64,000 nt of DNA from Neobacillus pocheonensis (GTDB lineage Bacteria; Bacillota; Bacilli; Bacillales; Cytobacillaceae): assembly GCA_023702235.1 (NCBI GenBank), contig JAMQCR010000001.1, positions 1,116,001 through 1,180,000 of the forward strand. Direction: 5' to 3'. Below the pieces are notes generated by a model that was given only the letters and a program-made list of their open reading frames with translations, was not told the origin of the DNA and ran no database searches. Below, in pieces: positions 8,720-19,149 of this stretch; the first letter of the stretch is position 1; every line of letters begins with the position of its first letter. Made by a program: the position numbers and the translations under genes.

Positions 8720-11700
8720 TAATTTGCTGCACTCTCTTAAACATCTTGTTCGGGGGGAGCGAATTAATGATGGTTGGACTGAAGAAAGCCCCCGCCCTCG
8801 TGATTGGGAAACCGCCTATCGCAACCGTTGGGGACATGATAAAATTGTCCGTTCCACTCATGGGGTGAATTGCACAGGATCCTGCAGCTGGAAAGTTCAT
8901 GTGAAAGATGGAATTATTACATGGGAAACCCAGCAAACAGACTATCCTTCAACAGGTGATGATTTTCCTGAATATGAACCGAGAGGATGTCCTCGCGGTG
9001 CCAGTTTTTCTTGGTATACATATAGCCCCACCCGGGTGAAGTATCCCTATGTCCGTGGGGATCTATATGAGTTATGGAAAGAAGAGGTAGGAAAGGCTAA
9101 TAATCCTGTTCAAGCTTGGGAAAATATTGTTTCAGACCCGGCAAAACGCGAACGTTATGTGAAAGCAAGAGGAAAAGGCGGTTTCGTCCGTGGAACATGG
9201 AACGATATTTGTCAAATGATTGCAGCAGCATCCATTTACACTATAAAAAAATACGGACCCGATCGAATTTGCGGTTTCAGTCCGATACCGGCTATGTCGA
9301 TGGTTAGTTATTCCGGCGGGACAAGATTTTTATCCTTAATCGGCGGCACGATTTTAAGTTTTTACGATTGGTATGCGGATTTACCGCCAGCTTCTCCACA
9401 GGTTTGGGGTGATCAAACGGACGTTCCTGAAAGCGGTGACTGGTATAACTCCAAGTATTTCATCATTTGGGGAACGAATATCCCGCAAACCAGAACACCT
9501 GATGCCCACTTTATGGTGGAATCAAGATATAACGGGACGAAAGTAGTGGGTGTTAGTCCGGACTATGCCGAGTATGAAAAATTTGCTGATATGTGGCTGC
9601 CTGCGAAAGCGGGAACGGACGGGGCACTTGCCATGGCGATGACTCATGTCATTTTAAAAGAATTTTACGTCGATAAAGAAACTCCCTATTTTATCGAGTA
9701 TGCCAAACAATATACTGACCTGCCTTTCCTTGTTCAATTAAACAAAAAGAATGAATCTTACCGCTCAGATTGTTTTTTGAGAGCATCGGATATTTCAAAC
9801 CAGCATGAACTTGGGGAATGGAAAACGGTTGTATGGGATGAAAACACGAAAAATTTTGCTATTCCAAATGGCAGTGAGGGGTTTCGTTGGGATAAAGAGA
9901 AAAATTGGAATCTCGATTTAAATGAGATAAACCCGAAAATGAGCTTTTTGGACGAATCTGCGATCGCTATGGTTGAATTCCCTTACTTTGGTGAAAAAGA
10001 CGGCGGGATGATCAAACGTGGTGTTCCTGTTAAAAAGATAAAAGACAAATCCGGTAATGAACTCATCATTACAACGGTTTACGACTTAATGCTCGCACAT
10101 ACGGGAATCAGCAGAGGGCTAACGGGAGATTATCCGACTGACTATAATGATGCAAATAAACCCTATACACCTGCTTGGCAAGAAAGTATTACAGGTGTGA
10201 ATAAATCACATGTCATCCAAGTAGCAAGAGAATTTGCTGAGAACGCTGCTCTCACTAAGGGAAAATCTATGATTGCGATGGGTGGAGGAACAAATCACTG
10301 GTTTCATAGCGACCAAATTTACCGTTCCATTTTGAATCTTGTTTTATTAACAGGATCACAAGGTGTGAATGGCGGAGGCTGGCCCATTATGTTGGACAAG
10401 AAAAAGTTCGCCCATTAGAAGGTTTTTCGCAAATTGCGTTTGCAAATGATTGGGTGAAATCTCCAAGGTTCATGAATGGAACCTCGTTCTTTTATTTTGC
10501 AACAGAGCAATTTCGCTATGAGTACGAGAAACATGAAGCAGAAACGGAGTGGGGCAGTAAGTACTCGAATATGCACCCTGCAGACTTTAATGCACTTTCC
10601 GTACGATTAGGCTGGTTACCAGGTTTTCCGCAGCTTTCGCAAAATTCTTTAGATGTGATAAAAGATGCACGTTCCCGTCATACTGATGATCATGCGGTGG
10701 TTGAAGATATCGCCAAACAGCTTACTGATGGAAAGCTGGAATTTGCAATCGAAAACCCAAATGATCCGCGTAATTTCCCTCGGGTATTTTTTAATTGGCG
10801 TTCCAATCTGTTAGGCGACAGCGGAAAGGGTCATGAGTATTTTGTAAAACATTTAATCGGGTCAACAGATTCTTTGTTAACGGATACTGAAAACTCCTGG
10901 CAGCCGGAGAATGTAAATATTTCAGAAAAACCGCCGGAAGGGAAGACTGACCTTTTTGTAAGTATGGATTTCCGGATGACAAGTTCAGGTCTTTTCTCTG
11001 ACATTATTTTGCCAGCCGCTACATGGTATGAAAAATATGATATTAGCAGCACGGATTTACATCCATTTGTACATCCATTTAATGCGGCGATTAGCCCACC
11101 TTGGGATACGAGAAGTGACTGGGATGCCTTTAGGGAAATTGCCAAAGCCTTTTCGGAGCTTGCGAAAGATCATCTACCAGCACAAGAAGATTTTGTTATG
11201 TCACCACTTGCTCATGACACGATTAACCAGATCGCACAGCCATTTGGAAAAGTGAAGGATTGGCGCAAAGGTGAGACCGAAGGGATCCCTGGAAAAACGA
11301 TGGCAAATTTCAATTTCGTGAAACGGGATTATCCTCATGTGTATGATATGTGGATTACTGTTGGCCCAAATATCAAAAATGGATATGGCACAAAGGGTGT
11401 AAAGATACCTGGAGACAAGGTTTATCAAGAATTACTTGATCGACTTGGACCATCAAAGCATGATGGAATTGGTAAAGGTTATCCTGATTTATTTTCTGAT
11501 AAAAAAGCCATAAATGCGATTCTTCTGATGTCTGGGGCTACGAATGGAAAGCGTGCCGTGGAAGGCTGGAAATCCATGGAGGAGAAGACTGGGAAAAAAC
11601 TTGCTCACGTTTCAGAAGGGCGCGAAGAAGAGGACTACACCTTAGATGCGTTAACCGTCCAACCCCGCCCGGCTATTTCTACGCCTGTATGGAGTGGATT

Positions 11701-12364
11701 AGAGAATGATAATCGACGCTATTCTCCATTTACAGTCAATAAAGAATTCAATATTCCGTGGCACACTCTTACTGGACGACAAAGCTTTTATCTTGACCAT
11801 GAGGTGATGCTGGATTATGGAGAAGGATTCCCATTGTATATCCCACCGATCACTAAGGGACCATTTATCAAGGATGAAAAGGAAATTGAAAATAGCGGAA
11901 AGTCAATCACTTTACGCTATATGACCCCACATCAAAAATGGGGAATCCATACCATGTTTACAGATACATCGAATATGGTCCAGTTGTTCCGTGGCTGGCA
12001 GGTCGTTTGGATGAATGAAGAGGATGCTGCTACCATCGGGATTAAAGATAATGATTGGATTGAGGTATATAATCGCAATGGTGTTGTGGTGGCAAGGGCT
12101 GTTTTGACGTACCGGATGCCAAGAGGTTCAGTCTATATGTATCATGCACAGGACCGAACAATGGGAGTTCCAGGTAATACAATCAATAAAACCCGAGGTG
12201 GAACTCATAACAGTGTGACGAGAATTTACCCAAAATCAACCCATATGATTGGTGGATATTCACAATTAAGCTACGGGTTTAATTATTATGGACCAACAGG
12301 CAGTCAGAGGGACACGATGACGATTATCCGGCCGTTAAAGGAGGTCGATTGGCTTGAGGATTAA
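8703..12364 (+). CDS. narG: Respiratory nitrate reductase alpha subunit NarG (one-base frameshift)
   Basis: NarG carries the Mo-bisMGD cofactor and reduces nitrate to nitrite at the cytoplasmic face. The reading frame changes at about 10382: TGGCCCATT should read TGGGCCCATT. Adding one G gives a ~1220-residue protein, the normal length. Seen are the FS0 cluster ligands in HGVNCTGSCSW (from residue ~53), the molybdenum ligand Asp in QTDVPESGDWYN (~240) and the C-terminal molybdopterin domain. Two ATGs are possible: 8694, or 8703, which I prefer because it sits 9 bases from GAAAGGG. The loss lies in a GGG run while every motif on both sides is intact, so I suspect a sequence error rather than a dead gene. 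Confidence 0.93.
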
Positions 12365-13854
12365 AGCACAAGTCGCCATGGTTATGCATCTTGATAAGTG
12401 TATTGGCTGTCATACCTGTTCAGTTACCTGCAAAAATGTATGGACCAACCGGCCAGGGACGGAGTATGTATGGTTCAATAACGTCGAAACTAGGCCGGGG
12501 GTTGGGTATCCAAGAGAATGGGAAAATACCGAACGTTACAAAGGAGGCTGGGTTTTACGGAATGGAAGTCTGCATTTAAAAGCAGGTGGACCATTGTCGA
12601 AGCTAGCCAATATTTTTTACAATCCAAACATGGCGGATCTAAATGATTTTTATGAGCCGTGGACCTACGATTTTCAGCATCTGCACAGGAGAAAAAGGGG
12701 AAAGTATTCCAGTTGCACGCCCCCGTTCAATGATAACCGGAAATTATCTCGACAAACCCGAATGGGGACCGAACTGGGATGATGATTTGGCGGGAGGAAG
12801 TGAATCGGTACCGAATGATCCGAATGTTCGCAAGCTCCAAGAACATATCAAAACAGAATATGAAAAAACCTTTATGATGTATTTGCCAAGGATTTGTGAA
12901 CATTGCCTGAATCCATCTTGTGTGGCATCCTGCCCTTCGGGTGCTTTATACAAGCGGGATGAAGATGGAATTGTTCTGGTGGACCAAGATGCTTGCCGTG
13001 GTTGGCGCTTTTGCATGAATGGCTGCCCATACCATAAGGTGTACTACAATTGGAATACACACAAAGCGGAAAAATGTAATTTTTGTTACCCAAGAACAGA
13101 AGCAGGTCTTCCAACCATTTGTTCTGAGACCTGCGTAGGAAGGATTCGCTATATCGGTGTGGTTTTGTATGATGCAGATAAGGTTAAAGCTGCCGCATCG
13201 GTAGAAAATCCAAAGGATTTATATGGGGCTCAGTTATCTGTCTTTTTAGATCCATTTGATCCGGAGGTTATCCAAAAAGCACAAGAGCAAGGAATAAATA
13301 ACAGTTGGATTCAAAGTGCCCAGGAATCGCCCGTTTATAAGATGGCGATCAAGTGGAAAATTGCCTTACCGCTCCATCCAGAATACCGGACATTGCCGAT
13401 GGTATGGTATGTGCCGCCGCTAAGTCCGATCATGCATCATATAACAAATGAACAGGAATTAGGTGCTGACGGTTATATTCCTGCTGTCGATCAAATGAGA
13501 ATCCCAATGGAATATTTAGCTTCGTTGTTAACAGCAGACGATACCAAAGTGATCCGGAAGGTTTTGTTGAAGATGGCAGCTATGAGAGTTCATATGCGGG
13601 CTAAAACAGTTGGCGGGATAGATGAGTTGAAAAAGAACAAGCTCCTTGGAGAAGCAAACACAACAGCAGATGAATTAGAAGATATGGCAAGGTTACTAGC
13701 GGTCGCTAAATATAATGAGCGCTTTGTTATTCCAACCGGTCGCCGGGAGATGCTTGACGATGTACATTACAGGCAAGGAGCGTGCAGTATTGAAGAAATG
13801 GCTCCACCTGAAGGAATGGTCACCTATCCATTTGAAAGAAGTGAAAGTCAATGA
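12354..13854 (+). CDS. narH: Respiratory nitrate reductase beta subunit NarH (frameshifted)
   Basis: NarH is the iron-sulfur electron-transfer subunit between NarI haems and NarG. It begins at a TTG overlapping the narG end, giving [30 protein letters not shown] with the first cluster. The frame changes near 12680 (after FQHLH); the second frame continues [18 protein letters not shown] to the end. This is a net +1 (or -2) change. The repaired protein is ~499 residues. [27 protein letters not shown] and CNFCYPR...CSETCVGR supply the other clusters; Trp in CRGWRFC marks the [3Fe-4S] site. All cluster cysteines are present, so the break may be a sequencing artefact. Confidence 0.92.
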
Positions 13855-14453
13855 AGGATGAAAAAAAAGCGATTTTAGTCATTTTGTCAAGGCTACTGGA
13901 CTATCCAGATCAAACCTTTATTGACGAACAATCATCTATTTTATCATTAATAAAGGAATATCTTTTATCTGATGACGTTCAGGATGAAGTGTTAAAAAGA
14001 ATCACCCCCCTATATTCAATGAACTTAAAGGATTTACAGGAGCTATACGTAGAAACATTCGATTATAAGGAAAGGACAAACCTTTATTTAACTGCCCATG
14101 AATTAGGTGACAGCAGAAAGCGCGGAGTTGCTCTCATTCAATTACAGAAGCTGATTTGTGAAGTTGGATATGAATACGAAGGCAAGGAATTGGCTGATTA
14201 TATTCCAATGCTATTAGAGCTTTTGGCAATTGCACCGGAGGATGAGAAATTTATTAACCTTTCCCGAAGGGTAGCATACGCGATAAATCGGTTATTAGAT
14301 AATCTTCCTAGCGGCAATCCCTACAAAAATGCAGTCGAACTACTAATGATGAATGTTTTTGAAGCTCCTGGACTAGATGAAATCTCTTCGCTGGAAATCC
14401 TGCGTGAGGAAGCGGATTTGGATGAACTGCCATATCCCTTGATGTATCGATAA
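13851..14453 (+). CDS. narJ: Nitrate reductase assembly chaperone NarJ
   Basis: 200 residues, all helical, start ATGA overlapping the narH stop. NarJ is a dedicated chaperone that holds NarG while the Mo cofactor is inserted and then releases the complex to the membrane. The [27 protein letters not shown] segment (residues ~67-93) is the conserved centre of the NarJ/TorD-like fold, and the P-x-x-L-P-x-x-L-E-L helix ([10 protein letters not shown]) follows. Order narG-H-J-I is canonical. Confidence 0.94.
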   Translation: MKDEKKAILVILSRLLDYPDQTFIDEQSSILSLIKEYLLSDDVQDEVLKRITPLYSMNLKDLQELYVETFDYKERTNLYLTAHELGDSRKRGVALIQLQKLICEVGYEYEGKELADYIPMLLELLAIAPEDEKFINLSRRVAYAINRLLDNLPSGNPYKNAVELLMMNVFEAPGLDEISSLEILREEADLDELPYPLMYR

Positions 14454-14468
14454 GAAGGAGGGCTGGAG

Positions 14469-15164
14469 ATGGAAGTTGTATTTTGGTGGACCATTTTTCC
14501 CTATGTTTGTGGTACGATCCTAATTATAGCTACTTTTTACAGATTTGTTTTTCGAGGAAAAAGCTGGACAGCGCCTTCAACTGAAATTTTTGAGAAAAAA
14601 TGGCTTCGTATAGGTTCTATGGTCTTTCATTATGGGATTATTTTTGCCTTTTTAGGACATGTTATGGGCGTGCTAATTCCGATTGAAGTGTATCATGCGC
14701 TGGGTGTTGAAGACCATGTATACCATTTCTTTGCGATTGCAGGCGGTGGTGTAGCGGCTTTAATGGTGGTATTTGGGTTGGTGGTCATGCTCATTCGAAA
14801 GTTTTCATTTCCAAGGGTTCGTGCCCATACCACAAGAGGCGGATACTTTACAATCATCTGGTTATTGCTGGTTGTAGGGTTAGGGACCTATATGACCCTT
14901 ATCTACAACACCACTGTTGGTGCTTATGAGTATCGATTAGCCATTGGACCTTGGTTCAGGAGTTTATTTACCTTCCATCCTCAGTCCCAATTAATGCTGG
15001 GGGTTCCTACCATCTTTAAGGTCCATATAATTTTATCGTTTATTTTATTTGCCGCTATACCTTTTACCATGCTTGTCCATATGTTTAGTTTTCCTCTACG
15101 GTACCCAACACGGGCACCACAGCAGTACCGCTCAAGGCATGGGTATAATAAGAATGGAAGATAA
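14469..15164 (+). CDS. narI: Nitrate reductase gamma subunit NarI (cytochrome b)
   Basis: 231 residues with five membrane helices. It oxidises menaquinol and passes electrons through two b-haems to NarH. Candidate haem histidines are in MVFHYGIIFAFLGHVMG (residues ~53-66) and near the end in IFKVHIILSF and TMLVHMFSFPLRYP. AAGGAGGGCTGGAG precedes the ATG. Last gene of the operon; two hairpins follow. Confidence 0.95.
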   Translation: MEVVFWWTIFPYVCGTILIIATFYRFVFRGKSWTAPSTEIFEKKWLRIGSMVFHYGIIFAFLGHVMGVLIPIEVYHALGVEDHVYHFFAIAGGGVAALMVVFGLVVMLIRKFSFPRVRAHTTRGGYFTIIWLLLVVGLGTYMTLIYNTTVGAYEYRLAIGPWFRSLFTFHPQSQLMLGVPTIFKVHIILSFILFAAIPFTMLVHMFSFPLRYPTRAPQQYRSRHGYNKNGR

Positions 15165-15184
15165 TCATTCGTAAGAGAATGATT
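15163..15184 (+). terminator. Hairpin overlapping the narI stop codon
   Basis: AATCATTC (15163-15170) and GAATGATT (15177-15184) are perfectly complementary and are followed by TTG only. Probably a 3' stabiliser or weak terminator ahead of the stronger hairpin at 15207. Confidence 0.5.
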
Positions 15185-15206
15185 TTGTCCACCAATCGTT
15201 CACAGA

Positions 15207-15234
15207 AAAGGAATAGCGGCGGCTATTCCTTTTG
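15207..15234. terminator. Bidirectional terminator between narI and a convergent small gene
   Basis: AAAAGGAATAGC pairs with GCTATTCCTTTT around GGCG. It overlaps the stop codon of the minus-strand 48-residue gene and also ends the nar operon. Confidence 0.75.
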
Positions 15235-15369
15235 CTGTTTATTCATGCCATATTTTTCTGCCAGCAATTGCTTTACTTCGTTATAGCTTAAACCTGACTG
15301 GGCATTTAATCTTTTGACTTCAGCGATATCTGTTCCTACAATTGTAGTGTTTTTTCCAATAGATTTCAT
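15223..15369 (-). CDS. Small gamma-SASP-like protein
   Basis: A 48-residue ORF with AAGGAT before the ATG at 15369: MKSIGKNTTIVGTDIAEVKR, then LNAQSGLSYNEVKQLLAEKYGMNKQQKE. The GTD-I-x-x-V-K-x-x-N-A-Q-S-G piece resembles the repeat of gamma-type small acid-soluble spore proteins, but there is one copy only and a helical tail follows. I call it a SASP-like small protein and give no function. The stop lies inside the shared terminator hairpin. Confidence 0.55.
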   Translation of the reverse strand: MKSIGKNTTIVGTDIAEVKRLNAQSGLSYNEVKQLLAEKYGMNKQQKE

Positions 15370-15470
15370 GGTAGCATGATCCTTCCTGTTTTTCAAAAAG
15401 TAATAAAAGCTGGAAATGAAAAGGAATGTTTTGGTGCATACTAGTATTAATTAAAAAGGAGGCGGTTCCA

Positions 15471-15656
15471 ATTTTTTATGGTAAAAGGGCAAAAGAAGAA
15501 GAGATTGAAATAATATTAGTGGATACTGAAATTTATTCTTGTACCGATGATTCATGCATTGGATGGATGAGGAAAGATTTTGCAGCTGATGACCTATTAT
15601 GCCCAATGTGTGGAAATGAAATGGTGCATCAAATGCGAGAGCTCCCAAAAATCTAA
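15471..15656 (+). CDS. YdjO-like small zinc-ribbon protein (apparent ATT start)
   Basis: The core reads IYSCTDDSCIGWMRKDFAADDLLCPMCGNEM and ends MRELPKI. Four cysteines in CxxxxC...CxxC form a zinc ribbon, as in B. subtilis cold-inducible YdjO. Alignment of the start (IFYGKRAKEEE against the family's M-x-FYNKR) and AAGGAGG at 15456-15462 both point to codon 15471, which is ATT. The in-frame ATG at 15426 has no spaced ribosome site. Either a rare ATT initiation or an error in an original ATG is likely. Confidence 0.7.
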   Translation: MFYGKRAKEEEIEIILVDTEIYSCTDDSCIGWMRKDFAADDLLCPMCGNEMVHQMRELPKI

Positions 15657-15671
15657 TTTTATAAATGATAC

Positions 15672-15706
15672 AAAAAGACTGCCGGAAATTTAGGACAGTC
15701 TTTTTT
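15672..15706. terminator. Bidirectional terminator
   Basis: AAAAAGACTG pairs with CAGTCTTTTT, extended by inner CC/GG pairs, then T6. It ends the YdjO-like gene and, on the other strand, the small gene at 15734. Confidence 0.8.
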
Positions 15707-15733
15707 CTTCCCAATTAGTACGGTCTTTTCACT

Positions 15734-15919
15734 TTACAAGTTTTCGTTCTGTTGGCGAATTTCATCACCAGCAATAATCGTGTTTGCTTCCTCAAGATAT
15801 TTATGTTCATCCACTGAATCACCAGCAATATTTTTTAGATTTGGAAAAATCGAGCCGTTATTTATGGTAATTTGTGCCCTTTTTGGTGCGGTTGTAAGAT
15901 AATCCTCTTTTTTTGCCAT
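15734..15919 (-). CDS. Small hypothetical protein
   Basis: 61 residues from the ATG at 15919 (MAKKEDYLTTAPKRAQITI), chosen because AAGGAG lies nine bases upstream; a GTG/ATG three codons earlier lies too close. Polar, acidic C-terminal half (EEANTIIAGDEIRQQNENL), no cysteines, no signal. Similar short acidic proteins are common among Bacillus sporulation genes, but I do not recognise this one. Confidence 0.6.
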   Translation of the reverse strand: MAKKEDYLTTAPKRAQITINNGSIFPNLKNIAGDSVDEHKYLEEANTIIAGDEIRQQNENL

Positions 15920-16008
15920 CCCCTTCAACTCCTTAGTAATAAGGTTGTGCTTTAGAGTTATGGTTTATGCTTTCCTATTTCTTAATGTAGTAGAATTTTT
16001 GTGATTTA

Positions 16009-16049
16009 GAAAAGCGCAAGCGCCCCGTTTAGCTGCGTTTGGACTGCAG
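16009..16049. repeat. Short GC-rich interspersed repeat fragment
   Basis: AAAAGCGCAAGCGCCCCGTT followed by TAGCTGCGTTTGGACTGCAG. I recognise this as a sequence type scattered in intergenic regions of many Bacillus genomes, here about 40 bp long with an internal GCGC palindrome. Only one copy is in the window. Confidence 0.5.
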
Positions 16050-16084
16050 GATAATTCTCAAAGTAAAAAAATTTATACTTTAAA

Positions 16085-16118
16085 AAAAAGCTAGCTCCCA
16101 ATTGAGCCAGCCTTTTTG
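16085..16118 (-). terminator. Terminator of the YhfH-like gene
   Basis: On the minus strand GGCTGGCTC pairs with GAGCTAGC (one bulge and a G-U pair) and is followed by a long U-tract; the plus strand also has T5. Confidence 0.75.
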
Positions 16119-16122
16119 ATAG

Positions 16123-16257
16123 TTATTCCTCTTTTTTAGCAAGACACCGATCACATTCCATTAAGTAGGATTCAGCTTGCTCCTCCATGTGCTGACCACA
16201 TTCTGGACATTCCTTTTTAGGCAGATTCCGAAAAAATTCAACTGGACTCATTAACAT
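16123..16257 (-). CDS. YhfH family protein
   Basis: 44 residues, start ATG at 16257 with GGAGTGG upstream. It reads MLMSPVEFFRNLPKKECPEC and then GQHMEEQAESYLMECDRCLAKKEE. The opening MLMS-x-x-EFFRNLP and two CxxC knuckles are the YhfH family signature, a small zinc-binding protein of unknown function. Monocistronic. Confidence 0.85.
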   Translation of the reverse strand: MLMSPVEFFRNLPKKECPECGQHMEEQAESYLMECDRCLAKKEE

Positions 16258-16558
16258 ATTAACCACTCCTTTTTTTAATACAGTTTATTTTTAATCAACC
16301 TGTTGTAGTACAGTATAAACAAAAAAATAAAAATGTGTAGACCTTTTTTTAAAAATTTTGACTTTTTTAAAAAATAGTTCTTTTGTCATAGGTTATTTTT
16401 CTTTCTATAATATCGTATTGTTAAATTATCATGATTAGTTCTATTCAGAATAGAATAAAGATTGGTGAAAACAAATCTTTTTTTAGTACTTCCCTAACTT
16501 TAGACTTTACATTACAATCATAGTAGAAATAAGTAGGGCTTTGGGGGGATGCTTGTAA

Positions 16559-19102
16559 ATGAATTTAGTGTTGGGCACGTTTCATCCTTATGTTATCCTA
16601 ATTGCTATTGGTTTAACAATCGTAGCTTCATATACAGCACTTGACATGTTTACCTTAATAAGGCCTTCAGGTCAAAATAAAAGACTTTTATTCCTAGGCG
16701 GTACCTTTACATTAGGAATAGGAATATGGGTAATGAATTTTCTAGGGCTTCTTGCAGCAGATATTAGTCGGTTTGCAAGCTATCAAATTCCACTTACGAT
16801 TCTTTCCATATTTATTGGTATTGCTTTTGCGGGAATGGCATTTGTTTCTTTTTTTGGCAAAGGTATTCACCTTTTCCATTTAATAATTGGAAGCATATTT
16901 TTAACGATTGCACTTATTGCTGTTTATATCATTGATATCTATGCAATGAATCTAACAATTAGCTATAATGTTCCCCTTTTTATTTTTTCGGGATTATTAA
17001 TATTTAGCTCGTTTTTATTTTCCTTATGGATCCTGTTTTCTCCGATAAACTTGACAAAGGGGAATCAAGTTTGGCTTAAGCCAATAAGTTCGATCATTAT
17101 GTCAGGTGCAATCGTCGAAGGCTATTTATTATTAAAAAGGGCTTCAAGTTTATCTTCCGCAAACATAGGCAATTTAGCTGCCAGCAAGGAAGATACAATT
17201 ATTATTTATTTGGTATTGTTTATCTCCATTTTAATTATCAGTGGTCTAATTGCTTCTAGTACATTAATTAACAAACAATTAGCAGCAACTGACACGAATT
17301 TAAAGGATATTAAGGCGGCTCTTGATGCATCGAGCATTGTTGCTATAACCGATAGGAACGGTACGATTTTATTTGTAAATGAAAAATTTGAAGAGATTTC
17401 AAAATTTACAAAAGAAGAAATTTTAGGGCAGAATCACCGAATATTAAATTCAGGCTACCATTCAAAAGATTTCTTCCTAGACTTGTGGAAAACGATTCAA
17501 TCCGGACAGATTTGGAGAGGAGAAATTCGTAATAAAGCGAAGGATGGCTCCTTTTATTGGGTAGATACGACAATCGTCCCTTTCTTAAATAAAAAGGGTA
17601 AGCCGTTTCAATATATTGCGATTCGCTCTGATATAACCAAGCGAAAAGAAGCAGAAAACCATCTTTTTGACTCTCTTAAAGAAATTCGAGATATTACCTT
17701 TGCACTTGATCAATCATCCATCGTCGCAATTACAGATGAAAAAGGAAAAATCACAAGTGTAAATGAAAGATTTTGTGAAATTTCCAAATATAATCGCGAT
17801 GAATTAATGGGTCAAGACCATTCGATATTAAATTCAGGGTATCATTCGAAGGAATTTTTTAAAGAGCTTTGGATTACCATTGGGCATGGGAAAGTATGGA
17901 ATGGTGAAATATGCAATCGTGCTAAAGATGGTTCACTTTATTGGGTAGCTACAACGATCGTCCCATTTTTAAATGGAAATGGTAAGCCATATCAATATAT
18001 TGCCATTCGAACAGATATAAGTGATCGAAAAAAGGCAGAGGAGCATTTAAAAGTAACAATTAAGGACAATACCGATATTAGATTTGCATTGGATCAATCC
18101 TCCATTGTTGCCTTTACTGATGCAAAAGGTAATATTACCAGTGTGAATGATAAATTCTGTGAAATTTCCAGATACAATCGTGATGAAATTATTGGAAAAA
18201 ATCATCATATCTTAAATTCAGGTTTTCATTCCAAAGAATTTTTTAAGGATTTATGGAAAACCATTGGCGAAGGAAAGGTTTGGAAAGGTGAAATTAGAAA
18301 TAAGGCAAAGGACGGGACTTATTATTGGGTTGATACAACCATCGTGCCTTTCATTAATGAAGAAGAGAAGCCTTACCAATATCTTGCCATTCGAAATGAT
18401 ATTACTGAACGTAAAAAAACAGAAGAGGTTCTTCATCGCCAGGATAAGCTCGCTGCAGTTGGGCAATTAGCTGCAGGGGTTGCACATGAAATTCGCAATC
18501 CGCTTACTTCTATGAGGGGATACGCAGAGTTCTTACAATTAGATGAAAAAAATCCAGAACGTATGGAGTTTCTAGGCATTATCCTCGATGAAATTGAGCG
18601 AGTCAATACCATTGTAGAGGATTTTATGGTATTAGCAAAACCAAAGGCTGTGGAATTAGAAGAAAAGAATGTGGTCCCTGTTATCAAAAATGTTGTCTCA
18701 CTGCTTGAGTTTGAAGCGAGAAAGAAAAATGTTCGCTTAACCTTTGATTGTAATCACGAAATTATCCAAATTGATTGTGATGAAAACCGTTTAAAGCAAG
18801 TCTTTTTAAATTTCATTAAAAACGGAATTGAAGCGATGCCAAATGGCGGAGAATTACATGTTAAAACAATTATTCATGATAATAATGTTCAAATTTCCAT
18901 TCAGGACACAGGTGTTGGAATCCCTAAAGAAAAATTAAAGAATCTAGGAGAACCATTTTACACCACAAAGAAAAATGGTAATGGTTTAGGTTTAATGGTT
19001 AGCTTTAAAATCATTGAAAGCCATAATGGCAAGGTGTTTGTAGAAAGTGAATTGAATAAAGGAACAACCTTTAATATTTTGTTACCTGCGAAAACAGCTT
19101 AA
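16559..19102 (+). CDS. Membrane sensor histidine kinase with three PAS domains (KinA-class)
   Basis: 847 residues. Residues 1-~240 hold about seven membrane helices with an MHYT-like plan, although the usual M-H pair appears as VMNFLGLLA, so His is replaced by Asn. Three PAS-PAC units follow (~245-370, 375-495, 500-622), each containing ILNSGYHSK-type and GEI(R/C)N(K/R)AKDG motifs. HisKA follows with the phospho-acceptor His643 in AAGVAHEIRNPLTSMRGY, then HATPase_c with NFIKNGIEAMP, DTGVGIP and NGLGL. There is no receiver domain. The kinase core resembles the sporulation kinases (KinA/E type) that feed Spo0F, so phosphorelay input is a reasonable inference. GGGGGAT precedes the ATG. Confidence 0.9.
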   Translation: MNLVLGTFHPYVILIAIGLTIVASYTALDMFTLIRPSGQNKRLLFLGGTFTLGIGIWVMNFLGLLAADISRFASYQIPLTILSIFIGIAFAGMAFVSFFGKGIHLFHLIIGSIFLTIALIAVYIIDIYAMNLTISYNVPLFIFSGLLIFSSFLFSLWILFSPINLTKGNQVWLKPISSIIMSGAIVEGYLLLKRASSLSSANIGNLAASKEDTIIIYLVLFISILIISGLIASSTLINKQLAATDTNLKDIKAALDASSIVAITDRNGTILFVNEKFEEISKFTKEEILGQNHRILNSGYHSKDFFLDLWKTIQSGQIWRGEIRNKAKDGSFYWVDTTIVPFLNKKGKPFQYIAIRSDITKRKEAENHLFDSLKEIRDITFALDQSSIVAITDEKGKITSVNERFCEISKYNRDELMGQDHSILNSGYHSKEFFKELWITIGHGKVWNGEICNRAKDGSLYWVATTIVPFLNGNGKPYQYIAIRTDISDRKKAEEHLKVTIKDNTDIRFALDQSSIVAFTDAKGNITSVNDKFCEISRYNRDEIIGKNHHILNSGFHSKEFFKDLWKTIGEGKVWKGEIRNKAKDGTYYWVDTTIVPFINEEEKPYQYLAIRNDITERKKTEEVLHRQDKLAAVGQLAAGVAHEIRNPLTSMRGYAEFLQLDEKNPERMEFLGIILDEIERVNTIVEDFMVLAKPKAVELEEKNVVPVIKNVVSLLEFEARKKNVRLTFDCNHEIIQIDCDENRLKQVFLNFIKNGIEAMPNGGELHVKTIIHDNNVQISIQDTGVGIPKEKLKNLGEPFYTTKKNGNGLGLMVSFKIIESHNGKVFVESELNKGTTFNILLPAKTA

Positions 19103-19149
19103 AACGTTGGTATATAAGGGTTTATCTAAGAATCGTAGACGTAAAGGTA

